From: Myotis daubentonii | Lineage: Eukaryota; Chordata; Mammalia; Chiroptera; Vespertilionidae | Assembly (NCBI RefSeq): GCF_963259705.1 | Contig: NC_081840.1 | Span: 149,517,549-149,581,548, forward strand | Reading direction: 5' to 3' | Length of the DNA stretch: 64,000 nt | Shown: piece after piece, positions 1 through 14,572 of the stretch | Layout of the letters: each line of letters starts with the position of its first letter | Numbering within the stretch: position 1 is the stretch's first letter | Program-made: the position numbers and the translations under genes | Notes under the pieces: generated by a model | Database searches by the model: none | What the model saw: only the letters and a program-made list of their open reading frames with translations | Told to the model about the DNA's origin: nothing

Positions 1-182
1 GATTTCAGAGAGGAAAGGAGAGGGAGAGAGAGATAGAAACATCAGTGATGAGAGAGAATCATTGATTGGCTGCCTCCTGCATGCCCCACACTGGTAATCA
101 AGCCTGCAAACCCAGGCATGTGCCCTAACTGGGAGTTGAACTGGGACCTCTTGGCTCAACCACTGAGTCATGCTGGCCCAGC
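1..182 (-). mobile_element. VES-type SINE, cut by the window edge
   Basis: On the minus strand this reads as a tRNA-derived head (GGCCAGCATGACTCAGTGG, B-box-like GTTCAACTCC), then the body, then the pyrimidine-rich tail typical of bat VES SINEs. The tail reaches the window start, so the poly(A) end is missing. Confidence 0.8.
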
Positions 183-303
183 CAGACCTCAGCTTTATAT
201 GCCCTTGCTCAGGAAGTCTTTCCTAGTCTCCTGATCCAGGTGAGCCACTTCAGTTCTAGGGATTATTTTATGAAGAGTGCTTACCATACCTGTACTTAAA
301 TAA

Positions 304-704
304 TCTATACTAATAATAGAGGAATATGCAAATTGGTTGGGATGCCATCACATAACGACCAATCAGGGCAGGGTCAGGGCTGCGGCGGAGACCTCTTCGC
401 ACGCCTGCGCTGGGGTCTGCAGGGTGTGGAGAGGAAGGGAGTGCAGATCGGCATTAGGGGGATCAGGCTAGGAGAGGAGAGAAGATAGGCAGTTAGGGTA
501 ATCAGGGCAGCGGGGGAGAGCAGTTAGGGGAATCAAGTTGGCAGGGGAGAGCAGTTAGGCAGCTAGGGAGAATAGGCCAGAGGGGAGAGCAGTTAGGGGG
601 ATCAGGCTGGCAGGGGAGAGCAGTTAGGGGCCTCAGGCAGGCAGGCAGGTACGTGGTTAGGAGCCAGTGGTTCTGGATTGCGATTTTGTGCACTGGGCCT
701 CTAG
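304..704 (+). mobile_element. Non-autonomous Helitron (HeliBat type)
   Basis: It starts TCTATACTAATAATAG and ends GGGCCTCTAG, and lies between A (303) and T (705), as Helitrons insert. The interior carries several imperfect ~35-bp units containing GGGGAGAGCAGTTAGGG (about 490-640), related to the minisatellites in the other Helitrons here. No Rep/helicase coding sequence is present. It lies in an EGF intron in the sense orientation. Confidence 0.85.
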
Positions 705-2352
705 TTAATTATATAAGAAAGCAGAGTCCTTGTCTATATTCCCCACCACTGTATTTTTGGCTCTCATTAGGATCCGGTGTGCATTAGGTACTTTTGAATG
801 AAATTATTAATTTTACCAACAGGCCCCAGAATCTTCTCTAGTGTGATAAGGCAAATTGTGATTCAGGCTGTCACAGCATGCTTCTTCCTTATCCTTATTT
901 AGATATGCATAATATTTTATAATTTTCAAAGGAGTTTTAAAGATCACTTTTTCTCCAAGTACATTCAACAATCATGTAAAGTAGACTGGACAGAAATTGT
1001 CACTTGTATTTTAGAGAAGAGGATTTCAAAGCCCAGGCATTCCTTCTTTCCAGAGCTAGTTTATGGTAGAAAGAACTTTGGCTATAGCCCATCCCTCCCA
1101 CAATTGCACATCCATTGCTTTTTATTTTGCAAAGCAACCTTAGGGTTTGCAAGTTACGAAATAAATCCTGAATCAGATTCTAATTTAAGATAATTGTGCA
1201 AGTGATTTAAAATGTCTTGAGTAATTGAATACTGTCCACCACACACTCTGAACAGCCTTGTGATTTGGAAGCTAGTCCTCCAGATAAATGCCAAATCAAA
1301 TGGGTAATTGATTTAGTCTGAAGTTATCCATCTTTAAGAGTCAGAAGTGACACATTACCAGGCAAGCCTGAAAGGTATGTTTTCCCACAAGAGAAATCTT
1401 ACTGAAATAGCTAAGCAAATCAAACACAATTACCCAAGTCTGCGTTCACATGGCGTCAAATCCTACTTTGATCATTTAACTTTCTTTAAATTTATGGGCA
1501 TGTTTGACCTCTTCTATACTCAGATGAGCAAACTTACTAGTGAATAGACAGATGACAATTTATATCCTACTGTGGTATGTCAGATCCCCCCAACTCATAA
1601 AGGGAGGAGGCATTTGGAGAGTGATTATATGGGAGTTAAAGGGCAGGGGGGTCGGGGGGGACTTGCTCATGTTTATGGCTCAGCATGCAACTCTGTCCCC
1701 TGGGGCGTTTACATTTAATGGAGTATGAAATGAAATGATCCATTTACAGCATTTAGTTTATATGGTTCATGACTTTGTAAAAGTGCCTTGAGGTTTGCAA
1801 GTCTCTGCATAAATCTTGATAATAAACATACATATTCTATTATATATGAAATGTAATTTTAGTAAATCAACACTAAATCTTTATGATTGAATCTCTTTGC
1901 CATGTTAGTACACAGAGCTACTTGCTATATATTACACTGTGTGTCTTTGAGGGATAAGAACATATTGACCTCTTTTGTATGTCATTATGGTTGGGAATTC
2001 TCAAATAAGCTATAAACCTTCTGAAACTTGAGTCCATTTACTCCTAGAAATGTTATAATTCAAATTTTAAATGCTTTTAAAAACTGTAAATAAGTTCATG
2101 CAGGGCTGCTTGAACACCAAACAGTTCTTTAGGACTTAAGATTTGTTGAGAGCATGTAAATGAGAACATATGGCGTGTGAGCCCTTTAAGATGGATATAA
2201 CTTCCAGGTCAGCAGTGTTTCTATTTGGAGAATAACCTGTCCCAGAACTTGGAAAAGGACACACTGGAGTGTTCAGTAGAACCCAGAACACAAAAGCCCA
2301 TTGTCACCTCTGAGGTATGGAAATAATCTGATGAGGTTCTTGCTCTTTGCAG
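705..2352. other. EGF intron, no recognised feature
   Basis: AT-rich intron sequence. Two short open frames (1347-1547 and 1540-1728) have no recognisable protein content. I see no repeat or exon here. Confidence 0.5.
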
Positions 2353-2469
2353 ATGAAGATGACTGTAGTCCCGTGAGATGTGGTCCACACTCTCGGTGCG
2401 TCTCAGAGGGAGAGGTTGCCACGTGCCAGTGTCTGAGAGGATTTGCTGGGGATGGAAAAGTATGTTCTG
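2353..2469 (+). CDS. EGF: EGF exon (human exon 17 equivalent), EGF-like module 6
   Basis: This exon encodes one EGF-like module of the membrane-bound pro-EGF ectodomain. The acceptor is a pyrimidine stretch ending in AG at 2351-2352 and the donor is GTAAGAG from 2470. It is 117 bp and phase 1 at both ends: the codon GAT is split, with G coming from the previous exon. The translation begins [16 protein letters not shown] and has the six cysteines of an EGF module, ending GDGKVCS. It matches, with substitutions, the human module that starts DEDDCAPVGC. The preceding exon is not in the window, so this is where the gene enters view. The following intron is only about 760 bp. Recognition is by recall of the human protein, not by alignment. 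Confidence 0.95.
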
Positions 2470-2617
2470 GTAAGAGTGAAGGTCAATGTACATACCTGCG
2501 GAAAATAGTGAACCAGAAACATTCTTTCAGATCAAACGGGTTCAAAAATCTCCTGAAGGACTTATGTAATCAGCAGGATTGAATAAATTATTTGGTATTA
2601 GCTAAAAAGATAATGGG

Positions 2618-2682
2618 CTTGCCCTCGGGGGTGGGAGTGGGGGGGGGAGACATATGTAATAGTTTAACCAACAACAACAACA
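2618..2682 (+). mobile_element. 65-bp 5'-truncated L1 3' end
   Basis: A 14-bp direct repeat, AAAAAGATAATGGG, lies at 2604-2617 and 2683-2696. The 65 bases between are G-rich, then GAGACATATGTAATA, then an A/CAA-rich tail. This is the form of a bat L1 3' UTR ending. The perfect duplication indicates target-primed insertion of a heavily truncated copy. Confidence 0.65.
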
Positions 2683-3186
2683 AAAAAGATAATGGGTGGC
2701 ATGTATAGTATTATGAAACATAGTATGTTATATTACATTGAGTTTATGTTAAAATTACATTATATATGGAGTTGACATTAAGGAGAAGAATTTATAATTA
2801 GCTCAGAAGTATGAATTTGAGTTCAAGTCAAATTTATAAAACCAACAATTGCAATAAAAACACAGCCTTTTTTCCTCCAAAAGCTTAGGTCATACGTTTT
2901 AATTTAATAAATAGACTGTGATGAATCGGCTTCTATTTTACATTGATTGCCTCAAAATTATTAAGTTAGCGATTACTGTAAAAAGTTTCAGTCCTTATGG
3001 CCTGAAACTCTGGCACAAAGTGACTTACTTACACATATGTAGCTAATCAGACATGTGAGGGATCTGTAAAAATCGACTGAGACATGAGCTTTCTGGGTTT
3101 GCATTGCATTTGCAGTCTCTGTAAACAGCTGAATGATCATATTTAAGATTATACTTACTCTTTCCTCGTATCCTCATTTAACCTAG

Positions 3187-3453
<267 letters not shown>

Positions 3454-3661
3454 TGATGTACATGTTAAGACTAAAAGGAGTTGTGTGGCCTGTTCAAACG
3501 GACATCTTTCAGTTCTTGGTGCATAGTCAAGCTTGTGCCCGTGTACTGTTCTTGCACTAGTCAGCGACAGCACCCGGCAGAGGAATTTACCCCTCTGCCT
3601 TTCTAGTTCTTTTGTCTGGTTTTGAGTGACGACAGGGCCTCTTCAATACTGCATACCTTGA

Positions 3662-3900
3662 TCCCTGGCCAGTGTGGCTTGGTCCGGTGTCATCCAGTGC
3701 CCTGAGGGGTTGCTGGTTCAATTCTGGTAGAGGGTGCATGTGCTCAGATTGTGGGTTCAATCTCAGTATGGGGCATGCAGGAGGCAGATGATCGATGTTC
3801 CATTCTCACATCAATGTTTTTCTTTCTCTCTCCCTCTCCCTTCCTCTCTCTCTCTAAAGAAAAAAAAAGCAATCAAAATATTATAAAAAAAATAATAATA
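3662..3900 (+). mobile_element. VES-type SINE (older copy)
   Basis: The tRNA-like head (GGCCAGTGTGGCTTGGT, then GGTTCAATTC) is followed by the VES body (GCAGGAGGCAGATGATCGAT) and a CT-rich tail ending in A-rich sequence. It is diverged from the young copies in this window. Confidence 0.75.
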
Positions 3901-3992
3901 CTCCATTCCTTGAGCCATCCTGGGTGGAATTGAACATTTTCGTTGTCACCAAATTTGGCAATGGAACAGCTGTAAACTGCAGATATAGGTTT

Positions 3993-3994
<2 letters not shown>

Positions 3995-4042
<48 letters not shown>
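3995..4042. repeat. (GT)24 microsatellite
   Basis: 48 bases of uninterrupted GT in an EGF intron. Confidence 0.98.
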
Positions 4043-4044
<2 letters not shown>

Positions 4045-4741
4045 GAAAAGAGGTGTGGTTCTGTGAAAAGGGCTCTTCGGTGGCTCTTGATAATAGATGA
4101 AAGACTCAAGCCACTGGCATTTAGACACAAATAATGAACGATTAAACCTCTTTCATAACCACCATCCTCTGCCAACATCTGGGTGTGGCTTGTTGGAGGG
4201 GAGTTCACACAGTGGCTGCCTTGTCCCATGCCAAGTGTCAGAAGCGAAGCATCACCGTGCAAGTGAAGGCCTGCCTGCAGCCCTCGCACCCAGTGAAATG
4301 GGTGTCTAAGGTTGTACAGGGCTTCAAAATGTCTCTGAGTGTTTTATTTTCCTGCTGAAAACATAAAAATCTTTTACAGCGAGGGGCAGATACCTGGTAA
4401 GAAACTAAAATGGTCCTGCTTTCTCCTATATGTTGAGATTAAAGATGAAATATCATTCAGCTTCCAGGATCTGGCTGATTTAAATCAGGCCTTTAGCAGA
4501 TTAGTTTTGTGGAGTTCACAGACATCTGTAAGTGCTATTTTGAGCACATATTTGGCTGTCAGTCAGGAAAATGTCACTGCTCTAATTAAGCTGGCTCATA
4601 GATAATTTAGACAAACAGGCTGTATATTTAATTTACTTTGAAGAGAAAGGAAGGGCTCAGCCTGCCCCATAGAAGCAGTGAGCTGGCTCCTACCCTTTCC
4701 CTCTCCCTCTCATCTTCCATCTCCTCCTTCCCTTCCTCTCC
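4043..4741. other. EGF intron, no recognised feature
   Basis: No repeat family or exon is recognised. An open frame at 4339-4605 has no protein signature. Confidence 0.4.
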
Positions 4742-4816
4742 AGATATAGAGAGATATAGATATAGATATAGATATAGATATAGATATAGATATAGATATA
4801 GATATAGATATAGATA
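4742..4816. repeat. (GATATA)n microsatellite
   Basis: About 12 units of a GATATA hexamer, immediately to the left of the HAL1-like insertion. Confidence 0.97.
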
Positions 4817-4843
4817 CAGTGCTATATAAAAGTTGTTATTCTT

Positions 4844-6993
4844 TTTTATTAATTAAATCTTATTGTTCAGATTATTACATTTGTTCCTCTTTTTTCCCCC
4901 GTAACTCCCCTCCACCCAGTTCCCACCTGATCCTCCTCCCTCACTCCCCACCCACTGTACTCATCCATAGGTGCACGATTTTTGTCCAGTCTCTTCCCTC
5001 ATCCCCCTCACCTCTCCCCCCCCCAAGAATAGTCAGTTCACTCCCTTTCTATGCCCCTGATTCTATTATAATCACCAGTTCATTCTGTTCATCAGATTAT
5101 TCACTTGATTTTCAGATTCACTTGTTGATAGATGTGTATTTGTTGTTCATAATTTGTATCTTTACCTTTTTCTTCTTCTTCCTCTTCTTAAAGGATACCT
5201 TTCAGCATTTCATATAATACTGGTTTGGTGGTGATGAACTCCTTTAGCTTTTTTTTTTTTTTATTTTATCTGTGAAGCTCTTTATCTGACCTTCAATTCT
5301 GAATGATAGCTTTGCTGGATAAAGTAATCTTGGTTGTAAGTTCTTGGCATTCATCACTTTGAATATTTCTTGCCACTCCCTTCTGGCCTGCAAAGTTTCT
5401 ATTGAGAAGTCAGCTGACAGTCGTATGGGTACTCCCTTGTAGGTAACTGACTTTCTTTCTCTTGCTGCTTTTAAGATTCTCTCTTTGTCTTTTGCTCTTG
5501 GCATTTTAATTATGATGTGTCTTGGTGTGGTCCTTTTTGGATTCCTTTTGTTTGGGGTTCTCTGCGCTTACTGGACTTGTAAGTCTATTTCTTTCACCAG
5601 GTAGGGGAAGTTTTCTGTCATTATTTCTTCAAATAGGTTTTCAATATCTTGCTCTCTCTCTTCTTCTGGCACCCGTATAATTCTGATGTTGGTACGCTTG
5701 AAGCTGTCCCAGAGGCTCCTTACACTATCTTCGTATTTTTGGATTCTTTTTTCATTTTGCTTTTCCGGTTGGGTGTTTTTTGCTTCTTCGTATTTCAAAT
5801 TGTTGACTTGATTCTTGCGATCCTCTAGTCTGCTGTTGGGAGTCTGTATAATATTCTTTATTTCAGCCAGTGTATGCTTAATTTCTAGTTGGTCCTTTAG
5901 CACAACCTCGAGGGTCCCATTAGATTTCTTGTAGGTCTCATTAAGTTTATCGGCAGTTTCTAGAAAATTCTTGAAAAACCTTAAAAGTGTGGTTTTGAAC
6001 TCTCTATCCAGCAGTTTGCTTTCCTCCATTTTTGTCATTTGTGTTTTTTTTCTTTGTCTCCGCACTTTTTATGCTTCCCTGTGTTGATAAAGTGGTTTTC
6101 TGTGCTAAGTGTCCTCTAGGGCCCAGTGGTTCAGCCTCCCCAATTACCTGAGGAGGACACTCTTGGTGCACCCCCTTGTGGTCTTTGTGCACAGTCTTGT
6201 TGTAGTTAAGCCTTGATTATTGTAGGTATCACTGGGAGGAATTGACCTCCAGGCCAATTGGCTGTGAGAATCAGCTGTGTCTGCAGTGGGAGAACTTCTG
6301 TGCTGGAGACACCCCTCCGGGGCAAGACTTGCTTCAATGGGGCTTTGGTGCTCACTGAGTCTGCCCCCTGAGTGTGTCCTTTATGTTTCCATGGAGCTGT
6401 AAACTGGATGGTTCCACTCTGACCTCTGGGTACACTGGCTCCTGGATCTCTAGGGAGGTGCTAATCTAGCCTCTGCCTGAGGCTATCCAGCAAAAGCCTC
6501 CCTGCAGGGGGTGGGCGGGTCGGGTCCCACGGGATCAACAGGGCAGAGCAAGCAGTTATGGCTGCTCTCAGAGGCCCAGGTTCTCAGTGTCTCGGCAATC
6601 GCTGCAAGCCCCTCCGAGAGAAAGCTGCCCTCGAGTTCCGACCGATGCCAGACAGTCCCGCTTCTCCCGTATGAGTGTGGGTCCCCAGAGACTCACCTGG
6701 AACTGGAGCTCAGAGCCTGAGACTCCCTCCTGATTGAAAACAACAACCGCACCCTCAGCCGCCAGCCCGCTCTGTGAGCGCCTCTGTACCTTAGTATTTT
6801 ACTTCCGCACTGCACCTCCTCTGAGTCTCAGTATGCTTTTCTCTTTCCTTATAGTTGTAGAATTTCCACTCAGCCAGCCTTCCTGTGGTTCTGGATGATG
6901 TCCGTTCCGTCTTTTAGTTGTATTTTTGAAGTGGTTGTTTGAGGCAGCAAACTCCGGTGTTTACCTATGCCGCCATCTTGGTTTTTTTTCAAG
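4844..6993 (-). mobile_element. Full-length ORF1-only L1 (HAL1-like) element
   Basis: The insert is flanked by a perfect 13-bp duplication, AGTTGTTATTCTT, at 4831-4843 and 6994-7006. On the minus strand it begins near a CCAAGATGGCGGC motif, typical of L1 5' ends. It has about 930 bp of GC-rich 5' UTR, a single ORF1 (6065 to 5188), about 340 bp of 3' UTR with a G-rich tract, and a short A-rich tail. There is no ORF2: the whole unit is 2.15 kb, and the 3' UTR follows ORF1 directly. ORF1-only L1 relatives are known as HAL1 elements. Both ends and the duplication are present, so this is a complete insertion and not a truncated L1. Confidence 0.8.
5188..6065 (-). pseudogene. L1/HAL1 ORF1 (RNA-binding chaperone), broken by one nonsense codon and one frameshift
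   Basis: The minus-strand frame has an N-terminal segment, a coiled-coil-like region (LNETYKKSNG ... EIKNIIQTPNSRLEDRKNQV), the RRM-like part (IRVPEEEREQDIENLFEEI) and the C-terminal domain (PIRLSADFSIETLQARREW, LLYPAKLSF). This is the domain order of L1 ORF1p. The frame is interrupted by TAA at 5568-5570, where ORF1 family members usually have Glu. Beyond the stop the same frame continues without a break to an A-run (5248-5262, T on +), where a length change shifts it. The family-typical tail (EFITTKPVLYEML) then lies in another frame and ends at 5188. With these two lesions the copy is unlikely to make functional protein. Confidence 0.8.
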
Positions 6994-7142
6994 AGTTGTT
7001 ATTCTTATTGTAAAGAGTAGCTGTGCTTCTTGGCCAAAAGTCTATCTTTGTCTTTGCTTCTTGCCAAAGCTCTTTCAATCTCAGGGTGATAGCTCATAGA
7101 AATAGTAACAGGAAGTCAGTTTTTAAAAAGATTCAATTTGAG

Positions 7143-7343
7143 CCCTAACTGGTTTGGCTCAGTGGATAGAGTGTCGGCCTGCAGACTGAAGGGTCCCAAG
7201 TTCAATTCTGGTCAAGGGCATGTACCTTGGTTGTGGGCACATCCCCAGTAGGGGCTGTGCAGGAGGCAGCTGATCGATGTTTCTCTCTCATGGATATTTC
7301 TTAACTCTCTATCCTTCTCCCTTCCTCTCTGTAAAAAATCAAT

Positions 7344-7397
<54 letters not shown>

Positions 7398-7398
7398 C
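7143..7398 (+). mobile_element. VES-type SINE with an (AT)n tail
   Basis: It has a tRNA-like head from GCCCTAACTGGTTTGGCTCA, a VES body and a CT-rich tail, ending in about 50 bases of (AT)n at 7348-7395. A 10-bp duplication, TCAATTTGAG, lies at 7133-7142 and 7399-7408, so the AT array grew inside the SINE tail. Confidence 0.9.
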
Positions 7399-7436
7399 TC
7401 AATTTGAGCCATTCAGGATCGTGATTCTATGGGACA

Positions 7437-7720
7437 GATATTTAATGGGCCTCTATTAGTACAGCGGCACAGCACTAGGAACTGGAGGGAATACCAAGGT
7501 GATAAAGGCAGTCCTTGCTTGCAAGGAGAATGATCTAAGAGAAACACAGCTGTGATGAGTGGTGAAGAAAGGCAAGCATCATAAGAGAAGTGAAAACTGC
7601 AGTGGAAGCTCAGAACTGGGAGAAATACCTGTTGCAGGTTTGGGGGAAGACTTCATAGAGGAAGAATTATTTTGCAGGCGTGAATTTTTACTAGGCAGAA
7701 ACGTGAAGGGGTAGAAGGTA
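7437..7720 (-). mobile_element. L2-type LINE relic (tentative)
   Basis: It resembles the antisense of the L2 3' region (a short 'tissue growth' type motif with CACAGCACTAGGAACTGGAGGG, then AAGGCAGTCCTTGC). It is heavily diverged, and the assignment is by memory of the consensus. Confidence 0.4.
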
Positions 7721-7784
7721 GCCTCATTGAGCATTGCCTATAGGTTGTATGTGAAAGAAAGCAGAAATCGAGGCTGGTTAAGGT

Positions 7785-7934
7785 AGTGTCCTTGTCTGCT
7801 GTGCAGAATGGGTGGCCTAAACAAGACATTTATTTTCTCACAGTTCTGGAGGCTAGATGTCCCAGATCAAGGTGCCAGCCCATTCGGTTCTTGGTGAGGA
7901 CTCTCCCTGGCTTACAGAAGCTGCCTTCTTGCAG

Positions 7935-7983
<49 letters not shown>

Positions 7984-8222
7984 CTCTGTGGCTCATGCAG
8001 AGAGAGGGGGAGCAAGGGAGGAGGGGGAGAGAGAGAGAGAGAGAGAGAGAGAGCTGATGTCTCTTCCTCTTATAATGACACCAATCCTACTGGATCAGGG
8101 CCCCATTCTTACGACCTCATTTAACCTTAATTACTTCCCTTAGGCCCTTTTTCCAAATAAAGTCACCATGGGAGTTAGGGATTCAACATGTGAATTTTGG
8201 GGGATACAATTCAGTTGATAAC
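7785..8222 (+). repeat. Ancient interspersed repeat, probably LTR-derived, with microsatellites
   Basis: The phrases TTATTTTCTCACAGTTCTGG, AGATCAAGGTGCCAGC, CTCTTATAATGACACC and ACATGTGAATTTTGGGGG match a common mammalian repeat that I believe is LTR-type. I am not sure of the family. Two microsatellites interrupt it: (CA)n at 7936-7981 and (GA)n at 8026-8054. Confidence 0.45.
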
Positions 8223-8348
8223 TGGTGCATTGGGTTACATTTGTGGAAGATGAGAATCTGAGGGTTAGTCATTGGGGTTTTATTTCTCTAGACCAGCACT
8301 GTCAATAGAAATATAATGTCAGTTACATATATAATTTAAAATTTTCTT

Positions 8349-8549
8349 GCCAAAACCGGTTTGGCTCAGTGGATAGAGCGTTGGCCTGCAGACTGAGGGG
8401 TCCCGGGTTCGATTCCGGTCGGGGGCATGTGCCTTGGTTGCGGGCACATTCCCCAGTAGGAGATGTGCAGGGGGCAGCTGATCGATGTTTCTCTGTCATC
8501 GATGTTTCTAACTATCTCGCTCCCTTCCTCTCTGTAAAATATATTTTAA
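8349..8549 (+). mobile_element. Young VES-type SINE with intact A and B boxes
   Basis: The head contains an intact A box (TGGCTCAGTGG) and B box (GGTTCGATTCC), the internal RNA polymerase III promoter elements inherited from a tRNA. These are followed by the VES body, a CT-rich stretch and an A-rich tail. Several CpGs survive in the head, which suggests a young copy. Confidence 0.88.
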
Positions 8550-8657
8550 AAAAATTTTTTTCTAGTAGCCACATTAGGAAAAGTAAAAATAAACAGGTGA
8601 GATTAATTTAAAATATATTTTATTTATTCCAACATACCCAAAATATTAACATTTTAA

Positions 8658-8711
8658 ACTGATAAGAACAGATGCTACACTTGACCTTAGCCAAAAGGCT
8701 GAGAAGCAATT
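8658..8711 (-). pseudogene. Tailless, truncated U2 snRNA retrocopy
   Basis: The minus strand reads ATTGCTTCTCAGCCTTTTGG followed by CTAAGGTCAAGTGTAGCATC and TGTTCTTATCAG. This is the first ~53 nt of U2 snRNA with a few C-to-T-like changes. A perfect 15-bp duplication, ATATTAACATTTTAA, lies on both sides (8643-8657 and 8712-8726). The copy stops within U2 with no poly(A). The rest of U2, including the Sm site, is absent, so it is not a working snRNA gene. Confidence 0.88.
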
Positions 8712-8726
8712 ATATTAACATTTTAA

Positions 8727-11023
<2,297 letters not shown>

Positions 11024-11051
11024 AATAATAATATTAATAATAATAATAATA
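11024..11051. repeat. (AAT)n microsatellite
   Basis: ATA/AAT triplets directly before a VES SINE. It may share the SINE target duplication, since AATAATAGTAAC recurs after the SINE tail. Confidence 0.9.
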
Positions 11052-11270
11052 GCCCTAACCAGTTTCGTTCAGTGGATAGAGCGTTGGCCTACGGACTGAG
11101 GGGTCCCAGGTTCAATTCCGGTCAAGGGCATGTACCTCGGTTGCGGGCACATCCCTAGTGGGGAGTGTGCAGGAGGCAGCTGATCGATGTTTCTCTCTCA
11201 TCAATGTTTCTGACTCTCTATTCCTCTCCCTTCTTCTCTGTAAAATATCAATAAAATATATTTGAAAAAA
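11052..11270 (+). mobile_element. VES-type SINE
   Basis: The tRNA-like head begins GCCCTAACCAGTTTCGTTCA and contains GGTTCAATTCC. The VES body includes GAGGCAGCTGATCGATG, and the tail ends with AATAAAATATATT and A-rich sequence. Confidence 0.9.
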
Positions 11271-12724
<1,454 letters not shown>

Positions 12725-12741
12725 AAGGCTTTTATTATTTA

Positions 12742-12955
12742 CAATTTTTTTAAATTGATTTCAGAGAGGAAGGGAGAGGGAGAGAGAGATAGAGATAGAA
12801 ACATCAATGAGAGAGAATTATTGATAGGCTGCTTCCTGCACGCCCCCTTCTGGGGATCGAACCCGAAACCCCGGGCATGTGCCCTGACTGGGAATTGAAC
12901 CATGACCTCCTGGTTTATAGGTCAATGCTCAACCACTGAGCAACACTGGCCAGGC
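12742..12955 (-). mobile_element. VES-type SINE with 17-bp target duplication
   Basis: It is an antisense VES copy. The perfect duplication AAGGCTTTTATTATTTA lies at 12725-12741 and 12956-12972. The minus-strand head is GCCTGGCCAGTGTTGCTCAG. Confidence 0.92.
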
Positions 12956-12972
12956 AAGGCTTTTATTATTTA

Positions 12973-13731
12973 TCAGTGGTAATCAGCAGAAACATAGTCT
13001 AAATTATTAGAAGGATTAAGTTATATTCATTCTGTGACAAAGTGGATGCCTTGCATTATAAGTCATTTCAGCCTGACAAAAATAATAAGAATGCTCATGA
13101 ATATTAGCAAAAATGGCTCAATTCTAATAAAAATCTGTTTCCATATTCATATTTGCATGCTATAATTTTCTAACCTAAGATAAATCTAGTGTTAGTTATT
13201 CTTGATTTTGACAATAAAATCAAGTTGTTTTACTTGTTCGTGGTTTCTTATCATCCCAAATAATGAAATTATGAAAACAAATGTTCTAGTTTATTAGGTC
13301 CTTTTTTTTTTGTTTTTATAAAAGACTTTATGATAATACGAACTGTACTAAAGAGTTAGGCATTGCAATTAATATGTTATGTTCATCTGGACCTGGTAGT
13401 GTCAATTAATTAAATGGCTTATAAACTCTAACACATTGCTTTTCTTCCTACCATTAAATCTTGATGAAAATATCACATTCCTCTGATAATGTTTTAAAAT
13501 GTGCTGTTACAAAAGGACCAACTGGAGATCAGACTCATATTTGAGGGCCTTTCATCAAAATCAATATTGAAACTATGACAAGAGTTCCCATTAATTTGGA
13601 TCATAACTTTGTTTTTGAATTCTATATTTAATTAAACTGTGGTTTAATCAAACATTCAACCCTTCCCTCTTCCTGCCTGGTGACATCACCTTGTAGGTTT
13701 TAAATTCCATAATACACATCTCTTGAGAGCC
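12973..13731. other. EGF intron, AT-rich, no recognised feature
   Basis: No repeat family or exon is recognised. Confidence 0.4.
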
Positions 13732-13747
13732 CTCTAGTCCAACTTTT

Positions 13748-13965
13748 TTTTAATATATTTTATTGATTTTTTTTTTTACAGAGAAGAAGGGAGAGGGATA
13801 GAGAGTTAGAAACATCAATGAGAGAGAAACATCGATGCACTGCCTCCTGCATACCCCCCACTGGGGATGTGCCCACAACCAAGGTACATGCCCTTGACCG
13901 GAATCGAACCTGGGACCCTCAGTCCGTAGGCTGACGCTCTATCCACTGAGCCAAACCGCTTAGGG
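13748..13965 (-). mobile_element. VES-type SINE with 16-bp target duplication
   Basis: It is an antisense VES copy. The duplication CTCTAGTCCAACTTTT lies at 13732-13747 and 13966-13981. The tRNA-like head lies at the right end (minus strand GCCCTAAGCGGTTTGGCTCA). Confidence 0.92.
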
Positions 13966-13981
13966 CTCTAGTCCAACTTTT

Positions 13982-14558
13982 ATTAGATACACTTCATGGG
14001 CAGCATTCCACACAGTGTTCCCAGCGCTGGGAGCAGGTTTATAAAGGGTGCTCTTTCCTTGCGTGGACGACAGGGACCCCCGACTGCCCAGGGTGCAGGG
14101 ATGTGAGGACTGAAGTCTCCATGCCAGGAGCTTCCCCATAGGATCCCGGGACTGGAGATCCTCAGAAGACTCCAAACTTCCTGAGCTCAGAAACGGTCCT
14201 CCCTTATTCTGGTTAGGCTTTGAACCAACCCACACCCTTCCAGGAAGGTCTTCTTCAGACCGAGATCCACCCGCACAACGTGTGAAAAAGCTTGGTTGGC
14301 CTTTACTTAGTCTAGAATTTCTTGACATTATTTGACCATAGAAATGGAAACTTAGTTGGCCAGGGACTCTTTTGTTTGGTTTAAGAGAAGAATTCAATAA
14401 CCCAAAGAACCAGCCGTGTGCAGCCCACGCTGGTGAACTTGTGAAATGCTGACTCACTGCTCTGGTTGCTATTAGGCTCATAGAGGCTCGGATATTGCAG
14501 CCCGTCATGGCCTCCATATGGTGAAATGTATAATCCTTGGTATATTCCTTGAGACCTT
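13982..14558. other. EGF intron, no recognised feature
   Basis: A 185-codon minus-strand open frame (13960-14517) runs into the adjacent SINE and has no domain signature, so it is treated as chance. Confidence 0.4.
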
Positions 14559-14572
14559 AAAATCTCTGAGAG

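Noticed and set aside
1..2352. Earlier EGF exons
   Set aside because: I looked for YWTD-repeat or EGF-module coding sequence with splice sites and found none. The window appears to open in an intron.
3873..4289. 138-codon minus-strand frame with a Thr-His run
   Set aside because: The run is the (GT)24 microsatellite, and no protein feature lies outside it.
8349..8430. tRNA gene
   Set aside because: The A and B boxes belong to a VES SINE head, and the rest of the unit is SINE body and tail. The other SINEs are the same.
8658..8711. Functional U2 snRNA gene
   Set aside because: Only the first ~53 nt remain, with substitutions. There is no Sm site or 3' box, and it is flanked by a target duplication.
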